Source: Nothophaeocryptopus gaeumannii | Taxonomy: Eukaryota > Ascomycota > Dothideomycetes > Mycosphaerellales > Mycosphaerellaceae | Direction: 5' to 3' | Length of the DNA: 64,000 nucleotides | Assembly: GCA_031771865.1 (NCBI GenBank) | Contig: JASISA010000026.1 | Span: forward strand, 1,116,001-1,180,000 | Shown: piece after piece, positions 53,115 through 64,000 of the stretch | Layout of the letters: each line of letters starts with the position of its first letter | Position numbering within the stretch: the first letter of the stretch is position 1 | Program-made: the position numbers and the translations under genes | The notes under the pieces: generated by a model | The model's input: the letters and a program-made list of their open reading frames with translations, nothing else | Databases searched by the model: none | Told to the model about the DNA's origin: nothing

Positions 53115-56100
53115 ATGTTGCGACTCTTTCGCTCCATTAGCAGAGGCCGCCGAGACAAGGACCGAGACACGCGCAACCAGGGCTGGTCTGCCTTCAACGA
53201 AAGCCCCGGACGAACACGCTATCGGAGAGTGGGACAGGACGTTACCGACGACATCGAGGACGATGACGACGACGAATATTCTCCGCGGCATCAACCCGAC
53301 GGCGGGTATTTCGACCAGCAGCATGGCGACGACGACGAGTATGAAGAGTTGGCTGAAGACGAGGACATCGAGGACGAAGACGCCGTAGAAACGCCACTAC
53401 TACCGATCTTCTCAGCGGCGCACCTTGACAGGTTACCTCTGTACAACATCACCCACGCCATACGACTACTCATTGTACAAAGATGCGAAACTACGTTATC
53501 GTGGGAACAGTTGCGGAGTCCGCAGGTCAGCCAGTTTATGGTCAAGCCTGTCCAGAATCAGATCCGTGCCGACCACTTCAACAGAGCTACTCTCACTGCA
53601 TTGCTGGCGAACTGCCTGCAATTCCAGAAGGAGGGACAGATGAACCCAGGAAATGCGGGTGTATGTCGAACAAGAGCGTTGATAAGCGAGCTGCTGGCTA
53701 TGCGACTGATAAGGGAGTTCTCTACTCGAGAGCTGATTGATTCGTTATCCTACGATTTCGATCCTTTACAAGGTATGGAGTCACAACTAAACGGAGCACC
53801 AGCAGGAGCAGCAAGACAAGGACACGCCTCTGATGCGCAGGCGCGAAGAGCTCAAGGTAGGTTCGCGCGGGTGAGCACTATCGAAATCGCTATACGTGCA
53901 GAGGCAAAGCGCTTTCTCGCGCATCCTCTAGTTGTGCAGCACTTGGAGGCTATCTGGGCAGGGAACATTGTCTTCCACTCGGAGGCCGATGATTTGCACC
54001 GCAAGCACCGACAGTCTGAAGCGCAATCCAGAGGTCGACAAGTTGGGTATGGGACCGCGAACGTTCAAAGCGATCTTCCTGCGGATAATGTCTTGTCACG
54101 GAAGGGTCACGCAAGTAAACGACCGAGATCTACAGAGCCCCCGATCACTCGCCGGAGCGTGACTCTGTATAACCCAAGAGACGCCTCTCTCTTCAAATTG
54201 AGTCGTCTGCGAGTGCCGCGGTACAGACAGATCTTTAGCACGTTCAGCTTCGCAACTATGCTTGTCCTCTTCTTGGTGGTATTGAACGAACGCAGCCTGG
54301 AGATCACGCCTTTGGAAGTCCTTTTCTGGTTCTGGAGTATTGGATACATGTTGGACGAGGTCGTTGGATTTACAGAACAAGGCTTTGGACTGTATATTCT
54401 CAGCTTCTGGAATGCCTTTGATCTGGGTATCCTCTTCATGTTCATCGTCTACTACGCACTTCGACTTTACGGAATCGTTCTGGCCGAGTCTGGCAAGCAC
54501 CAGATCGCAGGCATTGCATACGACACCCTCGCTTCCACGGCCATCCTACTTTTCCCGCGCCTATTCAGCGTACTCGACCACTACCGCTACTTCTCTCAGC
54601 TGCTGATTGCGTTCCGCATGATGACTGTTGATCTGATGGCTATCCTGGTGTTGATCATCATCAGCTGCTCTGGCTTCTTTGTGGCTCTGGCGCTCTCCTT
54701 CTCTGATACTAGAGATGCAGGTGGCGTGATCTACTCTCTCTTCCAGATTCTGATGGGCTTCACACCCGCTGTCTGGGACCACTGGGCGGGCTACAATCTT
54801 CTTGGCAGGGCGATCATGGTCATCTTTCTGACCATCTGTCACTTCTTGATTGTCACAATTCTGATCACGGTCTTGACAAACAGCTTCATGGCGATTGTCA
54901 AGAACGCAGAGGAAGAGCACCAGTTCCTGTTCGCAGTCAACACCATTTCGATGGTGAAGTCCGACATGCTCTTCAGCTACGTGGCGCCGAGCAATATCAT
55001 CGGATGGCTTTTAAGTCCTGTCCGCTTCTTGATCCCTATGCGACAATACGTCAAGTTCAACCGCACCATCATCAAGGCCACACACTTTCCAATTCTGTTC
55101 TCGATCTTTGCATACGAACGGCTCATGATGTCCAGGAGCGGCTACGCACCTGTAGAACTCATCGAACGGCAAAAGACAGACCACCGCACACCAGCAGCAT
55201 TCGGTAACAACAAGGCACAGGAGCCTTATGCAGCCAATCATCGACTCCGGGAGCCTTCTGTCATCAGCTTCCGCAAGGATCGCGCTTTGGACGAAGTCTT
55301 TCGAAGGCCATTTCAAGGCGACACCATCCGGACCACTACACGGGAAATGGAGATTGATAAGCGCAACTCAACCAATGCTGTTGATCTCTGGATGCAAGGT
55401 GCCGACAATGAGGGTGGCGCCAGTCCACCGCAGGAGCAGCCACGGAGTGTGCTGGAACGGCTGGAGCATAGGAGGCCCATGTTCAAGCGTGCTAATACCG
55501 TGGATCGACTGCGAGGCATGAAGTCGCGCGACTTCTCCGAGAGGAGTGCTGTCAGCGACCCAGACATTTTGTCCGTTCACAGGCGACCGCAAAGAATTGA
55601 AGAGGAACCTGAGGGGCAAGAATTGAGTACTGACGTGCCGCACGATACCGAGGCTGATGGTGATGATGAGATCAATGATGAGTCCGACGGCGGTGGCCCT
55701 GGACTAGGAGAGAGCGCGGTCTCTATCGAGAGAAGAACGCCAGCGGATGAGAGTGGGTCGGATTACTTCCACACACCGATCGGGCCCAGCTCTCCCATGA
55801 TGCAGCTCTCGCACGCTGCCAGACAACGAATGCAGCATTCTCCTGATATCGCGAGAGGAGCTTACAGAGGCGCGCATACCCGCGCTCCGCCTCAGCGAAA
55901 GTCGCATGACAGGCAAGCTTCAAGCGGGACGATTCTGTTTTCGCCCCAAGCAGACTATGACTATGCAGCCCACAATACGAGGCCAGTAGAGTCTAAGAAC
56001 CCTCTTGGTAGAGTTTCTGGTACCACACCACCCAGTGGAGCTGTCCTATTCCCTGGCTCATCCAGCCCGAAGAAGAAGCCACCCCAGAGTAAAGCACGAC

Positions 56101-56927
56101 CCATTATGCCGCCGCGCCAGAAGACCGCGCCAGACCTCGTCAAAGTCGGCGGCCTCTCCTTCCTCGACATGCCGCGCCCACGCCACCCTTCCTTCAATGC
56201 GCGAGCCCTCGATCTCGCTAGCGAGATTGGCGACAATAAGTTTGGTCCGTCTGGTATCGACGCTGGCGGCATCTCAGGTATGCCAGCTTCTTTCTCCGAG
56301 CAGATGATGCGCGATCGGGATTTGCACAGAATGGAGGAGGAAGAGCGGCGAAGAAGCGAGGAAGAGGAGAAAGGCATGGTCAACCGCATCATGCTCGCTC
56401 GTATGCATACTCTCGAGGAGGGCTTCCGGGAGGTGTTGAAAGAGATCAAGGATATGAGCCAGAATGCGAATACTTCCTCGTCGAGGAGGGATAGCGAGGC
56501 TGAGTCAGGTGGTCCTGCCCGGCATGGCAAAGCTAACAAGCCGAAACTCGAGACCGCTGTCGCTGGAAGTTCTGGCTGGCAGACACCCCGGACACCGATT
56601 GGGCGCATTGGCGGCAATGAGAAGTCGAAGAAATCCTCTCCCAGGAAACCGCTGACGAGACGGAACAGCAAGAAGGGCAAAGAGAATGAGCGTCGGAGCA
56701 GCGTAGGCAAGGCCGTCATCTCGACAAGTGAGGGTGACTTTGCACGGGACCTTTCAGCGCAGATGGAGAGGCAGAGTCCAGAGTCTGTCAAGAGTGTTGT
56801 TGAGATCCCAAAAGAAGTTGACGATGCTGGTGAAGGCGCCACGTCTTCAGCGAGGCCCACCACTGGAAGACCTTCGACTGCGATCCGGGACGAGGACCTC
56901 ATAGACTTGGAGAGGAGTGAGGGATAG
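53115..56927 (+). CDS. YVC1: Vacuolar TRP-type cation channel Yvc1
   Basis: Releases vacuolar Ca2+ in response to osmotic or oxidative stress. Single exon, 1270 residues from the ATG at 53115 (MLRLFRSISRG); the frame upstream adds 43 unlikely residues. An acidic N-terminus (DDIEDDDDDEY, EELAEDEDIEDEDAVE) is followed by the fungal TRPY cytosolic helical domain, then six membrane segments (about residues 370-650), including RIFSTFSFATMLVLFLVVL and the S6 stretch AIMVIFLTICHFLIVTILITVLTNSFMAIV. The pore region lies near FQILMGFTPAVWDHW. The C-terminal half (about 560 residues) is disordered, Ser/Arg-rich, with an EEERRRSEEEEK coiled stretch. This tail is much longer than in yeast Yvc1. Confidence 0.93.
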   Translation: MLRLFRSISRGRRDKDRDTRNQGWSAFNESPGRTRYRRVGQDVTDDIEDDDDDEYSPRHQPDGGYFDQQHGDDDEYEELAEDEDIEDEDAVETPLLPIFSAAHLDRLPLYNITHAIRLLIVQRCETTLSWEQLRSPQVSQFMVKPVQNQIRADHFNRATLTALLANCLQFQKEGQMNPGNAGVCRTRALISELLAMRLIREFSTRELIDSLSYDFDPLQGMESQLNGAPAGAARQGHASDAQARRAQGRFARVSTIEIAIRAEAKRFLAHPLVVQHLEAIWAGNIVFHSEADDLHRKHRQSEAQSRGRQVGYGTANVQSDLPADNVLSRKGHASKRPRSTEPPITRRSVTLYNPRDASLFKLSRLRVPRYRQIFSTFSFATMLVLFLVVLNERSLEITPLEVLFWFWSIGYMLDEVVGFTEQGFGLYILSFWNAFDLGILFMFIVYYALRLYGIVLAESGKHQIAGIAYDTLASTAILLFPRLFSVLDHYRYFSQLLIAFRMMTVDLMAILVLIIISCSGFFVALALSFSDTRDAGGVIYSLFQILMGFTPAVWDHWAGYNLLGRAIMVIFLTICHFLIVTILITVLTNSFMAIVKNAEEEHQFLFAVNTISMVKSDMLFSYVAPSNIIGWLLSPVRFLIPMRQYVKFNRTIIKATHFPILFSIFAYERLMMSRSGYAPVELIERQKTDHRTPAAFGNNKAQEPYAANHRLREPSVISFRKDRALDEVFRRPFQGDTIRTTTREMEIDKRNSTNAVDLWMQGADNEGGASPPQEQPRSVLERLEHRRPMFKRANTVDRLRGMKSRDFSERSAVSDPDILSVHRRPQRIEEEPEGQELSTDVPHDTEADGDDEINDESDGGGPGLGESAVSIERRTPADESGSDYFHTPIGPSSPMMQLSHAARQRMQHSPDIARGAYRGAHTRAPPQRKSHDRQASSGTILFSPQADYDYAAHNTRPVESKNPLGRVSGTTPPSGAVLFPGSSSPKKKPPQSKARPIMPPRQKTAPDLVKVGGLSFLDMPRPRHPSFNARALDLASEIGDNKFGPSGIDAGGISGMPASFSEQMMRDRDLHRMEEEERRRSEEEEKGMVNRIMLARMHTLEEGFREVLKEIKDMSQNANTSSSRRDSEAESGGPARHGKANKPKLETAVAGSSGWQTPRTPIGRIGGNEKSKKSSPRKPLTRRNSKKGKENERRSSVGKAVISTSEGDFARDLSAQMERQSPESVKSVVEIPKEVDDAGEGATSSARPTTGRPSTAIRDEDLIDLERSEG

Positions 56928-59549
56928 ACGATGCATAGAGAAGATTAGGGACGGGATGGGATTGTATGATTATGAAACGCTGCTGCTCTTCGATTCTTGG
57001 GAGAAGAACGGCAAAGGCTTAGGTTGAAGTTGTAATAGATGACTGTGTTCTGGCATATGGGCTTTTTCGGGGCATGGCGATGGAGTTTTTGGGTTTGGGG
57101 TTTGAGGGACGAGACGTACATGTGTGACGGGTAGCAAGGATAATGTGTATGGGAGATCGACAGGAAGGGGATTGGCACCTTTGGTATTAATGTTTCCACA
57201 CCATTACTCTATACGACTTCCCTTTCATGCGTTCTGTGCCATCACCGATTTGTGCGTGGCAGCTTGAAATGTTCGCCTTTCGTTTTAATTGCTACTTGGT
57301 CGAATGATCGTTTCCCTGGTCTGGTCATCTCCGCATCGTCCATCGACGCTCACGAGGTTTCCCTAGGGGCGAGAAGACTATGGTGTATTGTATAACGTGG
57401 ATAGCAACACATCCAAATCCTGCTCTTTCTCGAAACTCGCCAATTCAGATTGTTTTTGGCATGTGACGATCAGTCGTCTACTGAATGCTACAAGAGCATG
57501 GAGACATTATCTGATAGCATCAAAGAGCCTGTGTGATCTCGTCTTGGCGTGTTTCGAGATACATAATGTTGTCCTCGCTGAGAATGTTGTTGAAAATCGT
57601 CCAACCCTGATCGGATGTCACGGACTATCATCCGCACACAATTAGAGCGCATCACCACAACGCTTTTGGACAAAGTGCGCATATGCATGCGATCGATAGA
57701 TCACGCTTAAATTCCAGCTCTCGCATCTTTAACAAAGAAGAAAGTGATCCATTACCCCTGAACCTGACCAGCTACGTCTGAGGCTGGAGTTTTGCATGGT
57801 GCACGCCCCCGTCTCTCTCAATGAGTCTCTCTCCTCCACAGTGAGCGGCATTGTTATTGTTCGCATGTGTTCTGAAAGGAGCTGCATTTAGTACAATGGC
57901 TCTCTTCGTCCCCTCTCCCTCTTCCATGGGCGGGCACTGCCAGTGATCCGTCGGTTTCTGGCGAGCTGAGACCTTGCGGGCCTGCAGAAGACATCCTACC
58001 TGATCAAGGAGGGCGAAGATGCCTATTCTTTCGATTACAGCTTTCCACTGGGTTTCGGGTTTGCCGATCAACAAGAAGCCGAGTCTCAACACTACTTCGT
58101 AAAAACTCGTAGGTAGTCAACATGAATGCGCATATCAATGTGGAAGAACGGAACGGTCGAGACCGAGTGGGCCAAAGAGGAGGCCAGTATAACAGATGTC
58201 ATCAGGTGCGACTGGTTGGGTTGAACTTCCGTGAAGTGCCTCTGATTTGGGTTGATCCCTCGATAGCCAGATGGCGGGAATGCATGTCGTGAGCGCTTCC
58301 GACCGGGGCCTCCCATAAACGACGCCGTCCACGGGCAGATGATCTTTGCGCAGCATCGCGATCTTCCCGAAGGTGGTCGACTTGTAACATGGATGGACGG
58401 TCAGTATCAAACACGCAGTCCAATGGTGAGACCCAGAGAACCGGTCCCGCCGGGATGGTGATGTTGGAGCGGTGTGCATTCCGTGCGTAAGCGCGTGAGC
58501 TGCACAGAGGCATTGTTGTTGCCATGTGTGCTCCTGTTCGTGCCTTGCATGAGCAGATTCTGCGGGTTGGACGTCACTTCATGTCGTCGGATGATGTCGA
58601 ATGCACCGAGTCGCACAACATGTGAACTGCTGATCCTTGCTGGTTCCTGGTCTGGAGCCGGGTCTCGGACATCTCAACACAGACCCGCCGTTTGACAGGG
58701 GAGTGTTGATACGAACGTTGAGCTGTGTGGCAGGATGCGAGAAGCCTTGCGTCTCGTGGCCAGCCTCCAGTGTGAAACAACGAGACTTGGTGATGCCCGC
58801 AAAACGGACGTTCGAGGATCAGAATCTGCAGAGATGGTTGTGGTGTTTTGTTTCAAGTGGTGTTGTTGTTGTCGGTGCATTAATACTTATTTCTGTGCTT
58901 TCGAAGTGAAGTCGCAAAGCCGCTCCCGTCAGCGTGGAAAGTGGATTCGCTCAATTACGGCAGCAGCAGCCATCCGCGGACATTGGCGAATCAGCGGAGT
59001 CGCTGCCGATGAACGGGCGAGGATCACACCCGCTCAATCTTAACACACGAGCCGTTGTCAGTGCGCGCCGTCGCCCGTGCCTTCCTCGCCGACTTTCTCA
59101 CACCTCACACAAGCAGCTTCCTGGGGAAACATCCTTCTCCCGGTCGCCAGCGTGAAGGCAGGCTCGCTGCTGTGCTGTGCTGTGCTGTGCCGTGCTGTGC
59201 TGCATCTTCGACCTCAGTCGCTCGTTCATCAGACTACAGCACCAGCAAAGCAACCTCACCGACAAGCCACAGCATGCCAGTCGAGGGGGACGCGTCGAGA
59301 CCCAGCGCGTGAGAACGAAGGACCGGCCGATACCATCGAGGCTACTCAGGGACCACACAACTCGGACTCGGACTACACACCGCCTGCAGACATCTTTCGC
59401 ATACCGCACACGCCGAACATCCTTGCTGTTGGCAACACAGGCGAGCAATGCACCGAAGGGGTGGAGGCATTGGCGGCGGCAGCAGCAGCAACGATTGGCC
59501 GGGCGATTCGAGGGCAAGCCGTCGCGGGCATCAACAACACACAAAGCAT
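56928..59549. other. Longest intergenic gap, 2.6 kb
   Basis: Contains only short frames without domains on either strand (for example 57388-57645, 58135-58525, 58637-59043). The right 500 bp are Cys/Ala-codon-rich and repeat-bearing and probably form the promoter and leader of the next gene. Confidence 0.45.
59168..59203. repeat. (TGTGC)n pentanucleotide repeat
   Basis: About seven copies of TGTGC with one TGCCG variant, 350 bp upstream of the SH3-protein start. Confidence 0.9.
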
Positions 59550-61336
59550 ATGCACCATGCAGATCCACACCACAGAACTACTCCAAGCCTCGCACCTCGC
59601 CGCACCGCCGACAGGAGGAGACGAAAATTAATCCACATCAATCCCTCCATCGCAATATGCGCATTGCTCGTTGGCAGCACACAAACAGCAATGGCCCAGA
59701 GCTGTATATCCCTGGCCGACTCCACTGCCTGCCCAGCTTTCAGATCCGCTTCCATCTCCACGGATAGCAATCTGACAGGCTTGTTCCCGTTCCTGACGGA
59801 TGTCTCAGACACCAGCTCATTTGACACTGGCATCAACAACTACATTTCTGGAAACTTTACGCAGCTGAGGTAAACTCAAGGTGCTCTGAATAGGAAGTCG
59901 AGATTGCTAATGTTTCCAGATACGAAACACTAATAGGCTGCTCTAATGTGAATCTCGATGATACCACAGACTTTTACGCAAGATACACCACAAGTGTACT
60001 CTGTAATGCCATTGTGCAGAACTCAATAGAGACATGCGGTCTCACCGGCGATGCGACACGGCCACTCTGCGCCGACAGCTGCGCCGAATACGCACAGAGT
60101 GAGCAGGAGATCACCGCGAGTAACGTTTGCGGGACGGCTGGCAACAATGCCCTCCAGCAAATTCGAGCGGACTTTACGAATTGCGCCCTACCTGCTAGTT
60201 CCATAACGGGGTCTTGCATCCAAGGTGTCGAGAACCAGCCCGACGATTGCGGATACTCTGACAACTTGTCTGGTCTGTGCGGGTACTGTGCAGCAAGCTC
60301 TCCCAATGCAACCGACTCCTGCTGCGTCTTCTCGAACACCACTGATAGATGCCAGGGCGTCAGTCTGCCTGTGATAGCATCAGCATCTCTGGCGCCCGTC
60401 ACCGTGACAATCGCCGGGGCTCCGACTTCATCACCGACTGCGGGAGATGCTACCAACAATGGTCACAACAACGGACTCAGCGGCGGGCAAATAGCAGGAA
60501 TAGTCATAGGATCCGTTCTTGGTGCCCTGTTGCTTCTGGCCCTCGTTATCGCAGGATGTCTGCTGTTGAGACGAAAGAGAGACACTAGTCCTGCTACCAG
60601 CGTTTTCAACCAGCCCTCCACAGGACGATCACCGCAGATGGCGTTCAACGACGGTGCGAGGGATGTCAACCAGGGAGGAGCAGGGCTGACAATCTTGGGT
60701 GGCGGAAGAGTCGCACGCATGTCAGCTTTGGAAGGGTCGAGTAGTTCCGAACACAACGTTCCATACGCAATGGGTGGGTACGACAAGGATGACGAAGACA
60801 CCCCTGAATCGAGATTGGCACCACCACCGAAGCGTAGTGGCTCACTCTCAAGCGGATCTCAGCTTGCTGTTGGAGCAGCTGGCATCGAAGACACGTCCCC
60901 GAGCTCTGGTGCAGAATATACGTCACCGGAGTCACACGGACAGAGCGAGCAGCTCAGCTTCTTCAAAGATTACTACTCACAAGATGAGATCCACCAGGGA
61001 GATCTGGTGTCAACATTATGGGCGTACGAACCTCGCGCGGCTGATGAGTTCCAACTGGAGCGAAGCGATATGATCAAAGTGCTGGGCATCTGGGATGATG
61101 GATGGGCGACTGGAGTGCGAGTCAGGCAACGAGCTGATGACTGGCGGCCTGAAGACAAAGTGCAAAGAGACAGCGGGCTCAGCGAAGCGCCGAGGATGCA
61201 AGAGACGGGTGACGAGGGTGAAGTGAAGGCCTTCCCGCTCGTCTGCGTGTGTCTACCACAACATTGGAGAAAGACCATTGAAGGGGACTCCACGGATGGC
61301 TCTGGCGGTCCTTTTGGCGGAGATGGCCGGGGTTGA
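59550..61336 (+). CDS. Single-pass membrane protein with Cys-rich ectodomain and cytosolic SH3
   Basis: Two exons (59550-59869, 59920-61336; 50-bp intron GTAAAC...TTCCAG) give about 578 residues. A hydrophobic segment (SIAICALLVGSTQTAMA, about residues 32-48) after a basic N-terminus acts as signal or anchor. The ectodomain (about 50-260) has many paired cysteines (CGLTGDATRPLCADSCAEY, CGYCAASSPNATDSCC) and N-glycosylation sites. Then a membrane span (IAGIVIGSVLGALLLLALVIAGCLLL) with a basic RRKR stop, a Ser/Pro-rich linker, and an SH3 domain (STLWAYEPRAADEFQLERSDMIKVLGIWDDGWATG..FPLVCVCLP). The layout suggests a surface sensor or polarity scaffold. Start uncertain: an in-frame ATG at 59448 also exists. 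Confidence 0.8.
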
Positions 61337-62370
61337 ACACTCAGCTCATCAGCATCACACAGATACGCGTGACTACGACTCTAATGGACCCACGGCATAG
61401 CGCGGCGTTTTGATCATCTTCCTCATCTTGCTCTGACTGGGACGAGGGCATCTTCTGCAGTGGAGCGACTTTGTCTACTTCTACAATTCTACATTTTCTT
61501 CGCGACATCATCCGACAAAGATCATGTACCGATATAAGATCACAGTGGCATACATCCACCATCGCCAAGTCGTAACAGCAATCAAGATTTGCTTTTATAA
61601 TACTGTTCTATACCCCGAGCACCGGTGACTACTGGGTCGTCGGCTCAGCGATTATTTGAGAGTGGAGCAGCGGACGGAGAGCTTGGGTATCTACGCTCTC
61701 ACAAGAGGGAGGGTCGGTCTGTCAGCACCAGCGACGGCCATATCACATCTGATTCTAGGGCTTTTGCAGGAGAGATATCTAAATGTAGATACTTCTTTTG
61801 CTTCCACGTCGCCGGAGCATGCGGACTGATGGACTCAGCCCAATCATCAGGAGTAGAAGAGAACTAATGCATCTAATCTGTAAAGATGGACAATTGACCG
61901 ATGAGTGCCTGAAAGAAATCTTCCCCCTTTGTTGAGACTTGATGTTGGGTGCCCAATGATGTTGTGTTCTCCTGGATTCTTTTTGGGTGGGTAGATGCGA
62001 GTCAGATACGCGAGAAAAAGGGTCCGGAGGATGTAGCTTGCGCACGATACCGCGTGGAGGATTGGTAATGTGCAGGAAGGGTCTGGTTGGAGGGTCGAGG
62101 GGTGTTGATCTGGATCTGCAGGGTTGTTGGGAGTGGTTGTGAGGTGAGCTGGATGATGAGGATTTGGAGGATAGTTCGGAGGCGATGAAGTTGTGAGGTT
62201 TCGAGATAGTAGAGTGTTATCAGAAGACGATTGTGTACAGTGGCAATACGAGTTTCCCGTCTTTGACGTCAGACGATTTGAGCTGTGGAAATTTGGCATG
62301 TGATAAGGGACGAGCTAAACAAAGAGAAGACTGCAGGCTGTGCGTATAGAGTATGCCGGCTATGAATTGT
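61337..62370. other. Intergenic between convergent genes
   Basis: 1.03 kb. A frame at 61847-62299 (minus) is Pro/Asn-rich with no domain. Nothing else recognised. Confidence 0.45.
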
Positions 62371-63969
62371 TCAAGGTACATACTCGTTGAGCTTTCTTCG
62401 AAATCGATGATACAGCCTTTTTCGCTCAGGAGGTCTTGTCTCGACGTTTTCGCTAAGCTCAGCACGTTCTGCAAGCTCAGTTGGCGTAGTAGGCCCAGTA
62501 TTCTCGTCTGGGTTGGGGTGCTGCCAGGGCTTGAGCTCATGTCTCAGGCGAGCAACATTTTCATCGTTCCTCTTAAGCCTGCGGCTCTCAAGAAGATGCT
62601 CTATTATCACACAGTCGTTGCATCTATTGCATAAATAATCTGAATTAATGCCACAGATTTTGCAGCCTGGTAGACCTATCAAAAGAGGTGAGGCTGACTT
62701 ATGTTGCATCTCTGCATCGGCTGAATTGGCTCCACATGCGATAAGTCGTTCTGCTATGTCCCTGCACTTGCTGTCGTACATCCCCTTATAGCTGCTGTTC
62801 CTGACCGCTAAGAGGGGCGTTTCTCCAGCCTTATTGGAATGTTTCACGTCAAGGTATGTGATTTGGAGCAGGACAAAGACCAGAGAAAGTATAGGGTCAT
62901 GCTGCCAAGGCAACCTGAGGACGTAATGCAATATCGTGCAGCCCGAATCACTTTTGGCGTTGACATCGTATCTTTTTAGGTCGCGGCAGAAGGCCACTGG
63001 GGAGATTTCCAAGCCTACATTACGAATTGCGAAGTGAAATGGCGTCTCGCCGTACATATTCCTTTCGTCCCCGTGAAGTTGCTGATTTGACAAGACTGTG
63101 GTCACAACGTCGATGCTTGGCTTCCAAGGCTCGCTGGTTCTCAGCTTGACATTAGATTCGGCCGTCAGTGCTTCACAAAGAGCATAGTGAAGAGCTGTGT
63201 TCCCGTATACATCGGCTTCCTTGTGATCCATGTGTTGGCTTTCTCGAAGAGCTAATATAGCTTCATTTCTTCCCCCCCGGAGGCTGCGGGTTCGTTGAAG
63301 AAAATCTCCTGTATTAGCGCTTGATCTCCTAGGAATTAAGGCAGAGGATCGGAGCAGGACCAGAATGCACTTTACAGCTTGCTTTACGAATGCAAACTGG
63401 AGCAGGTCTTCGGTAAGGCCAAGATCATAATTCTCCAAAAGCAGGGTGAGCAAGCGTGGTCGATCGTGTTGTACAGCGTCCCATAGAAGCTGCTGGTTGC
63501 CTTGATTGATTGTGGAACAAGGTGTGTCGTCGACGAAGCACTGACCATACTCCTCTAGGTCGAGATGCATCATGTCTACTAGCATGACCTTTTGCACTTC
63601 TCGCGCATTGCCTTCTCCAACCATCCGAAAGTATCGACATCTTTCTATCGGTACAAATGGCTTCCAGTGACTGTTCAAATATCCTACATATATGAAAGCG
63701 GCATGAACTTCTAGGTTTTCGTCGCCGATGACGGTTCTGAGATCATGACGATGGGAATGAGCAAGGCTATTCCAGAGATCAAATAGTGCCTCATGCCGAT
63801 GGCCTATTGCCCACCATAGTGTTAGGGGTGAGCTTTGTCGATTGCTGTCTTCTCCGTCGAATCGAAAGGATAAGTCTGTCCTTGTGTCTTGAGACGTTAC
63901 TTCGCAGCCTATCTGTCGGCTGACCTCGCCCGCATCAAACTTGTACAAATCCTCGATCGGAAGGCTCAT
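62371..63969 (-). CDS. Ankyrin-repeat protein, uncharacterised (5' end near window edge)
   Basis: Open frame of about 532 residues from the ATG at 63969; the frame is open to the right edge region, so an upstream exon is possible. Ankyrin-type units are seen: NTALHYALCEAL, ETPFHFAIRN, SGCTILHYVLRLPW, GETPLLAVRN, with weaker N-terminal ones (SPLTLWWAIGHRHEALFDLW; DRPRLLTLLLENY). After them comes a compact Cys cluster (GCKICGINSDYLCNRCNDCVIIEHLL) that could bind zinc. The C-terminus is charged and disordered, with a basic end. No membrane or signal segment. Many fungi carry large, variable ankyrin families; function unknown. Confidence 0.7.
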   Translation of the reverse strand: MSLPIEDLYKFDAGEVSRQIGCEVTSQDTRTDLSFRFDGEDSNRQSSPLTLWWAIGHRHEALFDLWNSLAHSHRHDLRTVIGDENLEVHAAFIYVGYLNSHWKPFVPIERCRYFRMVGEGNAREVQKVMLVDMMHLDLEEYGQCFVDDTPCSTINQGNQQLLWDAVQHDRPRLLTLLLENYDLGLTEDLLQFAFVKQAVKCILVLLRSSALIPRRSSANTGDFLQRTRSLRGGRNEAILALRESQHMDHKEADVYGNTALHYALCEALTAESNVKLRTSEPWKPSIDVVTTVLSNQQLHGDERNMYGETPFHFAIRNVGLEISPVAFCRDLKRYDVNAKSDSGCTILHYVLRLPWQHDPILSLVFVLLQITYLDVKHSNKAGETPLLAVRNSSYKGMYDSKCRDIAERLIACGANSADAEMQHKSASPLLIGLPGCKICGINSDYLCNRCNDCVIIEHLLESRRLKRNDENVARLRHELKPWQHPNPDENTGPTTPTELAERAELSENVETRPPERKRLYHRFRRKLNEYVP

Positions 63970-64000
63970 AGCCGTAGCAAGCCGAGACAATTTTTTCTCC

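Noticed and set aside
59077..59631. 184-residue frame before the SH3 gene
   Set aside because: Runs through a pentanucleotide repeat, has no domain, and is out of frame with the supported gene.

Overview
This is a nuclear chromosome segment from a filamentous ascomycete (Pezizomycotina; a Dothideomycete is my best guess, an inference from gene content only). The evidence is short spliceosomal introns (about 48-90 bp with CTAAC or CTGAC branch sites), no operons, and a fungal gene set: SreA, HEI10, BLI-3, TVP15, YVC1 and UstYa. I support 28 protein genes plus one low-confidence candidate. No rRNA, convincing tRNA, CRISPR array or transposon was seen.

Region 1 (0.2-6.6 kb) is the most interesting part. 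It looks like an undescribed dikaritin-type RiPP (ribosomally made, modified peptide) cluster. A secreted precursor at 4192-4582 carries five copies of a 16-residue unit, DG(A/T/N)TEFDADA(A/V)YK(T/S/A)RR, separated by dibasic Kex2 sites. Beside it are two UstYa/DUF3328 oxidases (278-1123 and 1609-2457) and an FAD monooxygenase (5306-6625). Between them, in an AT-rich pocket, sits a tiny spliced gene (3102-3338) for a 58-residue secreted protein with eight cysteines. The cluster may continue to the left of the window.

Region 2 (7-20 kb) holds two small hypothetical genes, then GUA1 (GMP synthase) and VPS15 facing apart across a G-rich promoter, a Git1-like MFS transporter and a Baeyer-Villiger-type monooxygenase.

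Region 3 (21-30 kb) holds a PhnZ/TmpB-like HD-domain di-iron oxygenase, a membrane-anchored multicopper oxidase, a secreted phospholipase C, an atypical SDR and the snoRNP factor BCD1.

Region 4 (32-47 kb) is mostly housekeeping: a DENN-domain protein, the meiotic RING protein HEI10, BLI-3 (a flavin-domain protein), GCN3 (eIF2B alpha), the iron regulator SreA with a perfect SreA-type site in its own upstream region, TVP15, and a peroxisomal D-amino-acid oxidase.

Region 5 (47-64 kb) holds a secreted nucleoside hydrolase, ALG3 overlapping an EIF1AD-like gene tail to tail, the vacuolar TRP channel YVC1, a single-pass SH3 membrane protein and an ankyrin-repeat protein at the right edge. All exon boundaries were read by eye from splice consensus, frame and protein family; none was tested against RNA or a database.
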